Positions 8,516 to 16,738 of a stretch of 64,000 nucleotides of DNA are shown here, piece after piece. The DNA comes from Pokkaliibacter plantistimulans (GTDB lineage Bacteria > Pseudomonadota > Gammaproteobacteria > Pseudomonadales > Balneatricaceae). Both the position numbers and the translations under genes were made by a program. Numbering within the stretch: position 1 is the first letter of the stretch; every line of letters starts with the position of its first letter. The notes under the pieces were generated by a model. That model was given only the letters and a program-made list of their open reading frames with translations, was not told the DNA's origin and did no database searches. The stretch is from assembly GCF_003194385.1 (NCBI RefSeq), contig NZ_LAPT01000041.1:18031-82030 (forward strand), read 5' to 3'.

Positions 8516-9079
8516 TCAAATCTGCACCCGGATACTGAAAAAGGCCCAGCCATCAGCAAGCGGCTTGAGGCTGGCTGACATCGGCGCCGATGATTTGCGT
8601 GCCATATCAATCAGGCCCAGCCCGGCGCCGGTGGTGGCCTGCATGTCGCGTGGCTTGCGTAGCTGCTCTTTGTAGGCCGCCTTCAGTGCCACCTTGTCCA
8701 TCGCCGCCAGCGTATCAATCCGCCCGATCAGCGCCTCGCCATCGGTCAGCCGCACCATGTTGCCTGCGGACACCACATAGTGGCCGTCCGTAACGGCATC
8801 GTCGGTCGCCGCATCCACCCGGCTGATGACCACCGTCGCGGTATCGGAATCAGGAGATCCATTGTGCACGGCGTAGTGGCGGATATTTTGCGTCAGCTCA
8901 ATATAGACGGCAAATACGTCCATAGCCGCTGCCGGTTTGACCTGTTCAGCCGCCAGATAGTTCTTCAGCGCATTACCAATTTCTTCAATCAGGCTGCGCG
9001 AAATCGGGCCGTTGAAACAGAGCATGATACGTTCACGGTCGAACCGTTCACGCAGCCCATAGAGGTCCGGAGCAAGCAT
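8516..9079 (-). CDS. siaB: SiaB-family protein kinase
   Basis: A 187-residue GHKL-like kinase of the SpoIIAB type. The N-box is seen in ELTQNIRHYAV, and the G-loop in TGAGLGLIDMARKS (about residues 150-163), close to the C-terminus. In the described system SiaB phosphorylates SiaC on threonine and thus keeps SiaD inactive. The ATG at 9079 has AGGAGG five bases upstream. It follows siaA with a 21-bp gap. Confidence 0.92.
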   Translation of the reverse strand: MLAPDLYGLRERFDRERIMLCFNGPISRSLIEEIGNALKNYLAAEQVKPAAAMDVFAVYIELTQNIRHYAVHNGSPDSDTATVVISRVDAATDDAVTDGHYVVSAGNMVRLTDGEALIGRIDTLAAMDKVALKAAYKEQLRKPRDMQATTGAGLGLIDMARKSSAPMSASLKPLADGWAFFSIRVQI

Positions 9080-9100
9080 CGATGCCTCCTGTGTTAGCGG

Positions 9101-11086
9101 TCAGTCAAAGCGGAATGACAGCACAGTGATGTCATCCCGCTGCGGCAGGTCACCCTGGTACGATTCCAGTGCCTGTATAAACGCCTCACCCTGCTGGCCC
9201 AGCGGCAAACTGGCATGCGCCTGCAGCATGGCGGTGAAGCGCTTGTTGCCAAAGCCATAATGCTTGTCGCCACCGGCCTGATCGAGGAAGCCGTCGGTGG
9301 TCATGTAGAAGGTCCAGCCTGCCAGTGGCAAATCGGTATTGCTGTACTCGCCCACCCGCTTGTCACCCAGCGCCCGACGGGCGCCACGAATTTCCTGCAC
9401 GTCCTCGCCATTGCTGGCATACAGCGAGATCTTCGCCCCGGCAAAACGTACCCGGTCTGCCGCCCGGTCGATGTAGACCAGACCGACATCGGCATTAGTG
9501 GCGATGGCGTCGGTAAAGTCCGCACCGGCCAGCATCGAGCGGATGGCTGCATCGGTGCGGGTCAGCACTCCTGCCGGGTCCGCCAGACCAACTTCATTGA
9601 TGGCATAGTCGACCGCAGCGCGCATCAGCATGGTCATCAGCGCCCCAGGGACACCGTGGCCAGCACAGTCGATGACGCCCAGCAAACAGTTATCACCATC
9701 GGCATAGAACACATAGAAATCACCGCCGACCACATCCCGTGGCCGCCACAGCACGGTATGCCGGTCACCCAGCGACTGCACCAGCTGACGGTCCGGCAGG
9801 ATAGCCCGCTGAATCAGGCTGGCATAATCGATGGACGCGCCGATCTTGCGGTTGATCTCGGCCATCTCGCGGTTGGCCTGCTCCAGCGCAGCCGTGCGCT
9901 CCTGCACCTTGGACTCCAGCTCAGCCGTATGGCTGCGGACCTTGTCAGCCATCACCCCGAAGGTACGGCTGAGGTCGCCAATCTCATCCTTGCTGTCGAG
10001 CGGCAGGTTGACCTCATAGGAACCATTGGCAATGGCCTTTGCCGACATCTGCAGACGACGCAGGGGGGACAGCACCAGACGCTCCACCGCAAAACCGAAC
10101 ACCACCAGCAACAACGCCAGTAACAGAACCATCGCCACTACCGCCGGCACCAGCCAGGAGGTGTCGATAATACGGGCCTGACTGATGTCGACCGCGGTCA
10201 CGATGTACCACTGCAACAATGGCGAATAGGTCATCGCCAGCAGTTGCTTGTGCTTGCCCATCGCCACCCAGTCCAGCTGCACCTCGCCTTCATGCTGACG
10301 TGCTCTGGTCATGATGGCCCGTGCCGTTTGCCGCGAGGCGTCATCTGCCAGCAGCGCAAACAGGGTCTTGCCCTCACTGTCTTTGGCCGACACCGAATCC
10401 AGCGCAATCAGGCTGGCGTCAGGGTGCGCCTGAATAGCACCCTGCTCGTTGATAATCATCGGCACCACGCCGCTTTCCTGCTGCTGGACAAAGTCCTTGA
10501 GGAACTGGCTAAGCTCAAAACCCGTCCCCGCCAGACCCAGCCGCTGGCCGTTGTCTTTCACCACCACGTTGAACCAGACCTTGGTGGTATTCAGCTTGGC
10601 ATCGTAGTTGACGTTGATGTTGAACTGGTCGGTATTGGCCATGGAGTTAAAGAACCAGCTGTCATCGGGGGCGGTGGCTGACAGGGTATAACGGGGCTGA
10701 TCACTGTAGGACGATTGATCGTCATCAAAATAATAGTGATGACTGAGGCTGGAGATCAGAAAGTAGGAGCGGTCGATAAAGGCATGGCGGTAGCCTTCGG
10801 CCTCTTGCATAAAGCGGGCTTTCTTGCTGGCATCCTGCTCATCTTCCAGCCACTCGCGGGTGACGATGGATTCGGCAAAACGCTGCGACAGCGCCAGCTC
10901 ACGGGTAACCGGGGTCAGAATGCGCTGAGCATTGAGTTCGGTGAAATTGCGCGCATAAGCCTGACCGAAATAGGCCTGCGCCTGCTGTAACAGCTGCCAG
11001 CCAATCACGACCGCCAGCACCAGCGCCAACAGACAGGATGCACCGAGGGCAAGCAATGACTTCCCCCTCAATCCCCACAAGGCCAT
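9101..11086 (-). CDS. siaA: SiaA, membrane PP2C-type phosphatase with sensor domain
   Basis: A 661-residue inner-membrane protein. One membrane helix (about 10-32) is followed by a periplasmic Cache-like sensor (about 35-300), a second helix (VPAVVAMVLLLALLLVVFGF), a HAMP domain (about 330-390), a short coiled coil, and a SpoIIE/PP2C phosphatase domain (about 445-661). Metal-binding aspartates are present in DVVGGDFYVF, GVIDCAGHG and MTTDGFLDQ. In P. aeruginosa SiaA dephosphorylates SiaC when the extracellular signal is sensed and so switches on SiaD. It is the first gene of the operon and is divergent from modE across 276 bp that must hold the sia promoter. Confidence 0.93.
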   Translation of the reverse strand: MALWGLRGKSLLALGASCLLALVLAVVIGWQLLQQAQAYFGQAYARNFTELNAQRILTPVTRELALSQRFAESIVTREWLEDEQDASKKARFMQEAEGYRHAFIDRSYFLISSLSHHYYFDDDQSSYSDQPRYTLSATAPDDSWFFNSMANTDQFNINVNYDAKLNTTKVWFNVVVKDNGQRLGLAGTGFELSQFLKDFVQQQESGVVPMIINEQGAIQAHPDASLIALDSVSAKDSEGKTLFALLADDASRQTARAIMTRARQHEGEVQLDWVAMGKHKQLLAMTYSPLLQWYIVTAVDISQARIIDTSWLVPAVVAMVLLLALLLVVFGFAVERLVLSPLRRLQMSAKAIANGSYEVNLPLDSKDEIGDLSRTFGVMADKVRSHTAELESKVQERTAALEQANREMAEINRKIGASIDYASLIQRAILPDRQLVQSLGDRHTVLWRPRDVVGGDFYVFYADGDNCLLGVIDCAGHGVPGALMTMLMRAAVDYAINEVGLADPAGVLTRTDAAIRSMLAGADFTDAIATNADVGLVYIDRAADRVRFAGAKISLYASNGEDVQEIRGARRALGDKRVGEYSNTDLPLAGWTFYMTTDGFLDQAGGDKHYGFGNKRFTAMLQAHASLPLGQQGEAFIQALESYQGDLPQRDDITVLSFRFD

Positions 11087-11338
11087 TCAGACATCTCTCT
11101 TAAACAGACCTCATCCATTAAAGGGGGGCAGCCCTACTGTTTCAAGGGGCTTTCCGCGGCTAAATGGTTAACTTTCGTATACATTGACGACTTCTTGACC
11201 TGACACAGAAATACCTAATCCGCTGCACGCTCCACCTGCTGCCCAGGCCTGCCCGTCAGAATCCGCCGCCCTGCCACATCGGCTCGCACAGTCAGGGCAT
11301 GACTTGTTGAATGGAGCACCTCATGGTAAAAACGACAC

Positions 11339-11362
11339 CGTTATATAGACAAGGTAATAACG
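11339..11362 (+). promoter_or_regulatory. ModE operator overlapping the modE ribosome-binding site
   Basis: The 24 bp just before the modE ATG read CGTTATAT at the left and ATAACG at the right, with perfect six-base inverted ends (11339-11344 and 11357-11362). This spacing and these half-sites match the known E. coli modA operator (CGTTATAT...ACATAACG, 24 bp). The AAGG Shine-Dalgarno (11351-11354) lies inside the palindrome. Molybdate-loaded ModE would be expected to bind here and repress modE-modABC. Confidence 0.7.
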
Positions 11363-12169
11363 ATGTCCGACTCCTCCCTGCAGGTGCAGGCCCGGCTGCA
11401 ACTGCATGATGGCCAGCAAGGCATAGTCGAAGCCCAGCGCCTGCAGCTGTTGCACGCCATTGACCAGTGCGGCTCGATCAATGCGGCCGCCAAGGCCGTC
11501 GGCATCAGCTACAAGACCGCCTGGGACTGGGTCGAAACCATCAACAACCTGTCACCGCAACCGCTGGTGCTGCGCAGTACCGGCGGCAAACAGGGTGGCG
11601 GCACCCGCCTGACCGAACACGGCAGACAGATGCTGCACAGCCTTGAGCGCCTGCAGCGGGCCTACGACCAGCTACTGGCGGATACCAGCGGCCTGCTCGG
11701 CAACCCTGAACAACTCCGCCACAGCCTGAGGATGATGACCATGCGCACCAGTGCCCGTAACCAGCTGCTGGGCACCGTCGTGTCAATTCAGCACGGCGCC
11801 GTCAACTCTGATCTGCTGCTCGATATCGGTGGCGCAGATCGCCTCTATGTGCAGATCACCCGCGCCAGTGCCGAAACCATGGCTCTGGCAGCAGGCAGTG
11901 AAGTCGTCGCACTGATCAAGGCCAGTTGGGTAACGCTGGTGGCCGGGGATGACAACATTCGCAGCAGTGCACAAAACTGCCTGCGCGGCGAGGTCAGCCA
12001 GCTGCTGCCCGGCGCTGTCAATGCCGAAGTCAGCCTGCACCTCGACGGTGGCCGCAGCCTGACCGCCATCGTCCCGCTGCCCGCCGTGACCCAGCTGGAA
12101 CTGGCACCGGGCAGCAGAGTACAGGCCTGGATCAACCCATCCCATATTCTGCTGGCCATCGGCCTGTAA
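11363..12169 (+). CDS. modE: Molybdate-responsive regulator ModE
   Basis: A 268-residue ModE: an N-terminal winged helix (about 1-115) with INAAAKAVGISYKTAWDWVE as the recognition region and GGTRLTEHG in the wing, then two tandem Mop/TOBE domains (about 130-195 and 200-268) that bind molybdate or tungstate (e.g. TSARNQLLGTV). As a dimer it represses molybdate transport when molybdate is plentiful. It is the first gene of modEABC, 49 bp before modA, and its own start is covered by a ModE operator, so it should be autoregulated. This differs from E. coli, where modE forms a separate unit from modABC. Confidence 0.95.
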   Translation: MSDSSLQVQARLQLHDGQQGIVEAQRLQLLHAIDQCGSINAAAKAVGISYKTAWDWVETINNLSPQPLVLRSTGGKQGGGTRLTEHGRQMLHSLERLQRAYDQLLADTSGLLGNPEQLRHSLRMMTMRTSARNQLLGTVVSIQHGAVNSDLLLDIGGADRLYVQITRASAETMALAAGSEVVALIKASWVTLVAGDDNIRSSAQNCLRGEVSQLLPGAVNAEVSLHLDGGRSLTAIVPLPAVTQLELAPGSRVQAWINPSHILLAIGL

Positions 12170-12218
12170 TGTTCCCTGCATCAATGTTCCCTGCCTCTTT
12201 TCAAGGAAGCTCTCTGCC

Positions 12219-12962
12219 ATGAACTGCCCCGCCTCCGCCCTGCTGCTGACCCTGACCACCTTTGCCGCCGCAGCCCATGCCGATCAGGCCAATATCGCTG
12301 TGGCTGCCAACTTCACTGGCGTCATGCAGACACTGGAACAGAAGTTTGAGGCCCGCGGCCAGCACCAGCTGGAAGTGAGCTACGGCTCCACCGGCAAGCT
12401 CTACACCCAGATCAGCAATGGTGCGCCGTTCGACGTCTTCCTTGCGGCTGATAATGAGCGCCCGGCCAAAGCCGAGCAGGACGGGCTGGCAGTCAAGGGC
12501 AGCCAGTTCACCTATGCCCAGGGGCAGCTGGCCTTGTGGAGCCTGCAACCTTTCAGCGGTGATGATCTGGCCACCGCGCTGCAGGCCGACTATGCCCATC
12601 TGGCCATCGGCAACCCCAAAACCGCTCCCTATGGACTGGCCGCCCAGCAGACCCTGCAACACCTGCACCTGTGGGACAGCCTGCAGCCACGACTGGTGCA
12701 GGGTGACAACATCAGCCAGACCTATCAGTTTATCGCCACCGGCAATGCCGAAATGGGCTTCGTGGCGCTGTCACAGGTCAAGGATGGCAAGCAGGCCGGG
12801 CACTTTATTGCCATTCCCGGCAGTGACTATCAGCCGATTCTGCAGGACGCAGTGCTGCTCAGCCACGGCGCCAGCAATCAGGCGGCCAAAGACTTTATCG
12901 ACTACCTGAAGAGTGATGAGGCCAAAGCCATCATCCGCGAGGCCGGTTACGAGCTGAACTGA
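12219..12962 (+). CDS. modA: Molybdate-binding periplasmic protein ModA
   Basis: A 247-residue binding protein with a signal peptide that probably ends at AHA|DQ (about residue 22). The mature start, ANIAVAANFTGVMQTL, and the motif SYGSTGKLYTQISNGAPFDVFLAAD are hallmarks of ModA; the two serines bind the oxyanion. It captures molybdate in the periplasm and delivers it to ModBC. The gene lies 23 bp before modB. Confidence 0.95.
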   Translation: MNCPASALLLTLTTFAAAAHADQANIAVAANFTGVMQTLEQKFEARGQHQLEVSYGSTGKLYTQISNGAPFDVFLAADNERPAKAEQDGLAVKGSQFTYAQGQLALWSLQPFSGDDLATALQADYAHLAIGNPKTAPYGLAAQQTLQHLHLWDSLQPRLVQGDNISQTYQFIATGNAEMGFVALSQVKDGKQAGHFIAIPGSDYQPILQDAVLLSHGASNQAAKDFIDYLKSDEAKAIIREAGYELN

Positions 12963-12985
12963 ACCCTGTGCGGAATCCCTGACCC

Positions 12986-13678
12986 ATGCTGGCATCCCTG
13001 AACTGGCAACCGATCTGGCTGACGCTGGAACTGGCCGCCCTCACCACCCTGCTGCTGTTGCTGATCGGCACGCCGCTGGCATGGTGGCTGTCGCGCACCC
13101 GCTGGCGCATCAAAGCGGTGATCGAGGCACTGGTGGCACTGCCACTGGTGCTGCCACCCACAGTGCTGGGATTCTATCTGTTGCTGCTGCTCGGCCCGCA
13201 CGGCCCGGTCGGTCAGCTGACACAGGCCCTCGGGCTGGGGCTGCTGCCGTTCAGTTTCGCCGGACTGGTGGTCGCCTCCACCCTCTACTCCATGCCTTTT
13301 GTCGTACAGCCCATTCAGAACGCCTTTACCGCCATGGGGCCGCGGCCCATGGAAGTGGCCTACAGCCTGCGCGCCTCGCCGCTGGACGCCTTCTTTACCG
13401 TCGCCCTGCCACTGGCACGACCGGGACTGATCACGGCGGCGGTGCTGGGCTTTGCCCACACGCTGGGCGAGTTCGGCGTGGTGCTGATGATTGGCGGCAA
13501 TATTCCCGGCCAGACCAAGGTGGTGTCGGTCGCCATTTACGACTACGTGGAAAGTCTGGATTACGCCTCGGCGCACCTGATTTCGGCGCTGATGCTGCTG
13601 TTTTCCTTTGTGGTGCTGTGGCTGCTGTACCGGCTTAACCGTCAGCTCAACCCCGACAACGAACGGCATCCGTCATGA
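12986..13678 (+). CDS. modB: Molybdate ABC transporter permease ModB
   Basis: A 230-residue inner-membrane permease with about five hydrophobic segments. The cytoplasmic EAA-type loop ([20 protein letters not shown]) contacts ModC, and [22 protein letters not shown] is the conserved ModB signature. Its stop overlaps the modC start by four bases (ATGA), indicating coupling. Confidence 0.95.
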   Translation: MLASLNWQPIWLTLELAALTTLLLLLIGTPLAWWLSRTRWRIKAVIEALVALPLVLPPTVLGFYLLLLLGPHGPVGQLTQALGLGLLPFSFAGLVVASTLYSMPFVVQPIQNAFTAMGPRPMEVAYSLRASPLDAFFTVALPLARPGLITAAVLGFAHTLGEFGVVLMIGGNIPGQTKVVSVAIYDYVESLDYASAHLISALMLLFSFVVLWLLYRLNRQLNPDNERHPS

Positions 13679-14736
13679 TCAGCGGCCACTATCAGCATCG
13701 TCTGGGCGAGTTCCAGCTGGATGCCTGTTTTGAACTGCCTGCGACCGGGATTACCGCCCTGTTCGGCCCGTCCGGTTGCGGCAAGACGACCCTGCTGCGT
13801 TGCATCGCCGGGCTGCAGCAGGCAGATTACGGCCAGTTCAGTCTGGGCGGCCAGTGCTGGCAGGATCAGAACCAGTGTATGCCGAGCTGGCAGCGGCCGA
13901 TTGGCTACGTGTTTCAGGAAGCGGGGTTATTCCCCCATCTCAGCGTGGCGGGCAATCTGCGCTATGGCTATCGGCGTATTGCTGTTGAAGAGCGGCGCAT
14001 AACGCTGGAGGAGGCGGTCGAAGCGACGGGCATCGGCCACCTGTTAGCACGCCGGCCAGCCCATCTGTCTGGCGGTGAACGGCAGCGCGTCGCACTGGCG
14101 CGGGCCCTGCTGACCAGCCCGCGAATGCTGCTCTGCGATGAGCCGCTGGCGGCACTGGACCATCAGGCCAAGGAGCAACTGATGGGCTATCTGCAGCAGG
14201 TGGTCGATGAGTTCCGGCTGCCCTGCCTGTACGTCACCCATGCCCCCCATGAAGTCGCCAGACTGGCCAGCCACCTGCTCCTGCTACAACAAGGCAGGGT
14301 GCTCGCCAGTGGCGTTCCCGCTCAGTTGCTGACCCGTCTCGACCTGCCGCTGAGCCAGCGTCACGATGCCGAATCCCTGCTGCAGGGGGTCGTCGCCGAG
14401 CAGCAAGCCGGATTTGGCCTGAGCCGGGTGCGCTGTGATGATATCGACCTGTTCCTGCCACAGTTGCAGCATCGCAACGGCAGCCCGGTGCGGGTGCAGA
14501 TTCTCGCCCGTGATGTCAGCCTGACGCTGGAACGCCCGCGCGACAGCAGCATACTCAACATCCTGCCCTGTCAGATCGATGCCCTGCACAACAACGGCCA
14601 GACTTACGCGCTGGTACGTCTCAATCTGGGCAGCCAGCAGCTGCTGGCACGCATTACCCAGCTGTCCGCCTGGCAACTGGCGCTGCAACCGGGCCAGCAG
14701 GTGTTCGCCCAGATCAAAGGGGTGGCGCTGGTGTAG
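13675..14736 (+). CDS. modC: Molybdate ABC transporter ATPase ModC
   Basis: A 353-residue ATPase. Walker [10 protein letters not shown] is at residues 31-39, the Q-loop in [11 protein letters not shown], the signature LSGGERQR, Walker [12 protein letters not shown], and the switch histidine in [10 protein letters not shown]-terminal TOBE/Mop domain (about 285-353) may sense cytoplasmic molybdate. It is the last gene of the mod operon. Its final 23 bp overlap the end of the convergent kptA. Confidence 0.95.
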   Translation: MISGHYQHRLGEFQLDACFELPATGITALFGPSGCGKTTLLRCIAGLQQADYGQFSLGGQCWQDQNQCMPSWQRPIGYVFQEAGLFPHLSVAGNLRYGYRRIAVEERRITLEEAVEATGIGHLLARRPAHLSGGERQRVALARALLTSPRMLLCDEPLAALDHQAKEQLMGYLQQVVDEFRLPCLYVTHAPHEVARLASHLLLLQQGRVLASGVPAQLLTRLDLPLSQRHDAESLLQGVVAEQQAGFGLSRVRCDDIDLFLPQLQHRNGSPVRVQILARDVSLTLERPRDSSILNILPCQIDALHNNGQTYALVRLNLGSQQLLARITQLSAWQLALQPGQQVFAQIKGVALV

Positions 14737-15271
14737 CGTCCAGATGCAGATATTCAGTTGCAACCTGCTCTACCAGCCAGACCTTATTGGCAGAGCAATA
14801 GAACGGGATACCCGCGGCATCCATGGCTGCGCTATTCACCTGCAACACCACCGGTTTGCCATAGCGCCCTCCGACTGCTTTCGCAACGATGACCGACTCC
14901 GTCAGATGAACATGATGGCGCTGCTGCTTGTGTAACCCCGTAGCCAGAATGGACGGAAGAAATCGTTCAGCAGTGCCGTGATAGAGAACCGCTGGAGGCG
15001 TGAGCACAGGCAGGGCAAGGTCTACCTCGATCGAATGCCCCTGATTCGCCCGAATCCGCATACCATCAGCACTGAGGCCAAAGCGCTGTTTGTCATTGGT
15101 CTCCACCACCAGCCTGACGATTTCTGCCGTGAGTGGATACTCTTTTGTTTTAGCTATCAGCTCGTCGATTACGGCCCAACCCTGCTCGTCCAGCCGCAGT
15201 CCGATGGCATCAGGCTGGTGCCGCAGCACATAGCTGAAGTATTTCGATATTGCCGTTATCTGTTTATCCAT
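14714..15271 (-). CDS. kptA: RNA 2'-phosphotransferase KptA/Tpt1
   Basis: A 185-residue Tpt1-family enzyme that transfers an internal RNA 2'-phosphate to NAD+, yielding ADP-ribose 1'',2''-cyclic phosphate. The N-terminal winged helix holds the signature SYVLRHQP with the catalytic Arg17-His18. The NAD-binding lobe follows (LYHGTAERFLPSI, HHVHLTES, AVGGRYGKPVVLQV). The bacterial substrate is not established, since these organisms lack the fungal-type tRNA splicing that makes 2'-phosphates. The ATG at 15271 has AAGGA at good spacing. Its 3' end runs 23 bp into the end of modC on the other strand. Confidence 0.92.
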   Translation of the reverse strand: MDKQITAISKYFSYVLRHQPDAIGLRLDEQGWAVIDELIAKTKEYPLTAEIVRLVVETNDKQRFGLSADGMRIRANQGHSIEVDLALPVLTPPAVLYHGTAERFLPSILATGLHKQQRHHVHLTESVIVAKAVGGRYGKPVVLQVNSAAMDAAGIPFYCSANKVWLVEQVATEYLHLDATPAPPL

Positions 15272-15342
15272 TACTGGTCATCCTTCCATAGTAACTTGAA
15301 ATTCCATGATGGCTGTCGCTGCTGTCGCCTCTCTTACTCAGC

Positions 15343-15852
15343 TCATCCCACCTCACACCACATATGCACCTTGCTGACAAAGCCGTTGCCATTTGATACG
15401 GCGAAGGGCTCCACGCCGAAAGCCTTGAAGCCGCAGCGCTGATAGAGCTTTTCTGCCGCATGATTGCCCTCGGTGACCGTCAGCTGCACCAGCAGTACCC
15501 CCGGGTGCTGGCGTGCCGCCGCCAGAATGGCCTCGACCAGCAGCTTGCCCGCTCCCTGCTTACGTCGGTGCGGGTCCACATACATGCCGAACAGGTGCGC
15601 CTTGTGCGCCACCTTCTGGCGCGGATTGAAACTCACCCCCGCCACGCCCAGCAGCTCACTGCCATCCACCGCACCCCAGACCTGATCCTGCGCATCAGCA
15701 CGGTCATCCAGCCGTAACTGCCACCAGGACAACGGCAGGCGACTGCGTTCGGCGACGGTCGATGTGAAGGCATCAGGGTGAGCACCATAGGCGTGCAGCA
15801 TCAGGCTGCGGTATACCTCGGCCCACTGCGGGCCTAAGCGTTGAATCTGCAT
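15343..15852 (-). CDS. GNAT-family N-acetyltransferase
   Basis: A 169-residue acetyltransferase. The order of motifs is normal: the early strand YRSLMLHAYGAHPDAFTST, motif D/A (AHLFGMYVDPHRRKQGAGKLLVEAIL, with RRKQGAG as the acetyl-CoA loop), and the late motif GNHAAEKLYQRCGFKAFGVEP. The phrase on HPDAFTS is seen in many small cytoplasmic GNATs of unknown substrate. It is monocistronic or the last member of the minus-strand row that follows the DoxX-like gene. Confidence 0.85.
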   Translation of the reverse strand: MQIQRLGPQWAEVYRSLMLHAYGAHPDAFTSTVAERSRLPLSWWQLRLDDRADAQDQVWGAVDGSELLGVAGVSFNPRQKVAHKAHLFGMYVDPHRRKQGAGKLLVEAILAAARQHPGVLLVQLTVTEGNHAAEKLYQRCGFKAFGVEPFAVSNGNGFVSKVHMWCEVG

Positions 15853-15867
15853 GATGAGTGCTCCTCT

Positions 15868-16251
15868 TTAGCGGGTCGTGACATGCTGGTCAGCCCAGTT
15901 CAACAGCAGGATCAGTGCCAGCAGCGGCAGGTTCTTGCTGACCGGGCCAAAGGGATCGAGCCAGTAGACCGGGGCCAGCAGGCTGAGCAACAGGGTATAA
16001 ACGCAGATCAATACCAGTTGCAGGTAATAACACCAGCGGCGCTGCCAGCCAGACATCAGCCACAGGCCCATCAGTACATCGACCCCGCTGCCCAGCCAGA
16101 TCAGGTGCAGCGATTGCTGGTCATTCAGTCCGGCCTGCTGCAACACGGCCATTCCCAGCTGCGGTGCCAGCCAGGTGGAAGTGACGCCGGTAAACAGCCA
16201 AAGCAGAATCAGGCTCGCACGGCCCAGACTTAACAAGAGTGACAGTGACAT
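15868..16251 (-). CDS. DoxX-like inner-membrane protein
   Basis: A 127-residue hydrophobic protein with about four membrane segments (residues about 7-27, 46-66, 72-92, 103-120). The pattern LGRASLILLWLFTGVTSTWLAPQ at the start and a polar WLGSGVDVLMGLWLM second helix resemble DoxX-like proteins (DUF2269/DoxX neighbours). It lies 19 bp after the DUF2269 gene and belongs to the same three-gene set as the saccharopine-dehydrogenase-like gene. Molecular role unknown. Confidence 0.65.
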   Translation of the reverse strand: MSLSLLLSLGRASLILLWLFTGVTSTWLAPQLGMAVLQQAGLNDQQSLHLIWLGSGVDVLMGLWLMSGWQRRWCYYLQLVLICVYTLLLSLLAPVYWLDPFGPVSKNLPLLALILLLNWADQHVTTR

Positions 16252-16270
16252 TTCCTATTCTCGTCAGACA

Positions 16271-16738
16271 TCAGGCCAGCGGCAGAGGTTTGAACACCAT
16301 CAGCCAGAACAGCACCAGCAGTGCGGCAAACGCCGGAATGCCCAACGCCATCCACCAGCGCATCAGCCGGTGAAAGCCGTCCGGCAGTACCTCAGCGTCG
16401 CTGGACAGCTGACGTAGCCGGTACTGAATGGCGACCACCGGCAGCCAGCACAGCCCGATAAAGACAAACAGCGCCGCCACTCCATAAAACCAGGGTGAGG
16501 TGTAACGAATCCCCATGACCTCCATCAGCGCCAGCCCGGTCAGCAGTTGGGTCATCACCGCAGGCGTAGTAAACAGCCAGTCGGCCAGCACCACCAGACG
16601 CGCCGTCACACGGATGGCATGTATATCGCGTGAACGGTAGGCCATCAGCATAAAGAAGGCGATCCCGGTGCCTGTCCCAGCAATCACCGTTGCCGACAGG
16701 ATATGGATCAGTTTAAGCAACAGATAGCTATTGACCAT
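16271..16738 (-). CDS. DUF2269-family membrane protein
   Basis: A 155-residue protein with four predicted membrane segments; YLLLKLIHILSATVIAGTGTGIAFFM is typical of DUF2269, in which a histidine-containing first helix opens the protein. The ATG at 16738, with AAGGA seven bases upstream, was chosen; it overlaps the end of the upstream gene by 11 bp. It is probably translated together with the oxidoreductase gene before it and the DoxX-like gene after it. Function unknown. Confidence 0.75.
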   Translation of the reverse strand: MVNSYLLLKLIHILSATVIAGTGTGIAFFMLMAYRSRDIHAIRVTARLVVLADWLFTTPAVMTQLLTGLALMEVMGIRYTSPWFYGVAALFVFIGLCWLPVVAIQYRLRQLSSDAEVLPDGFHRLMRWWMALGIPAFAALLVLFWLMVFKPLPLA

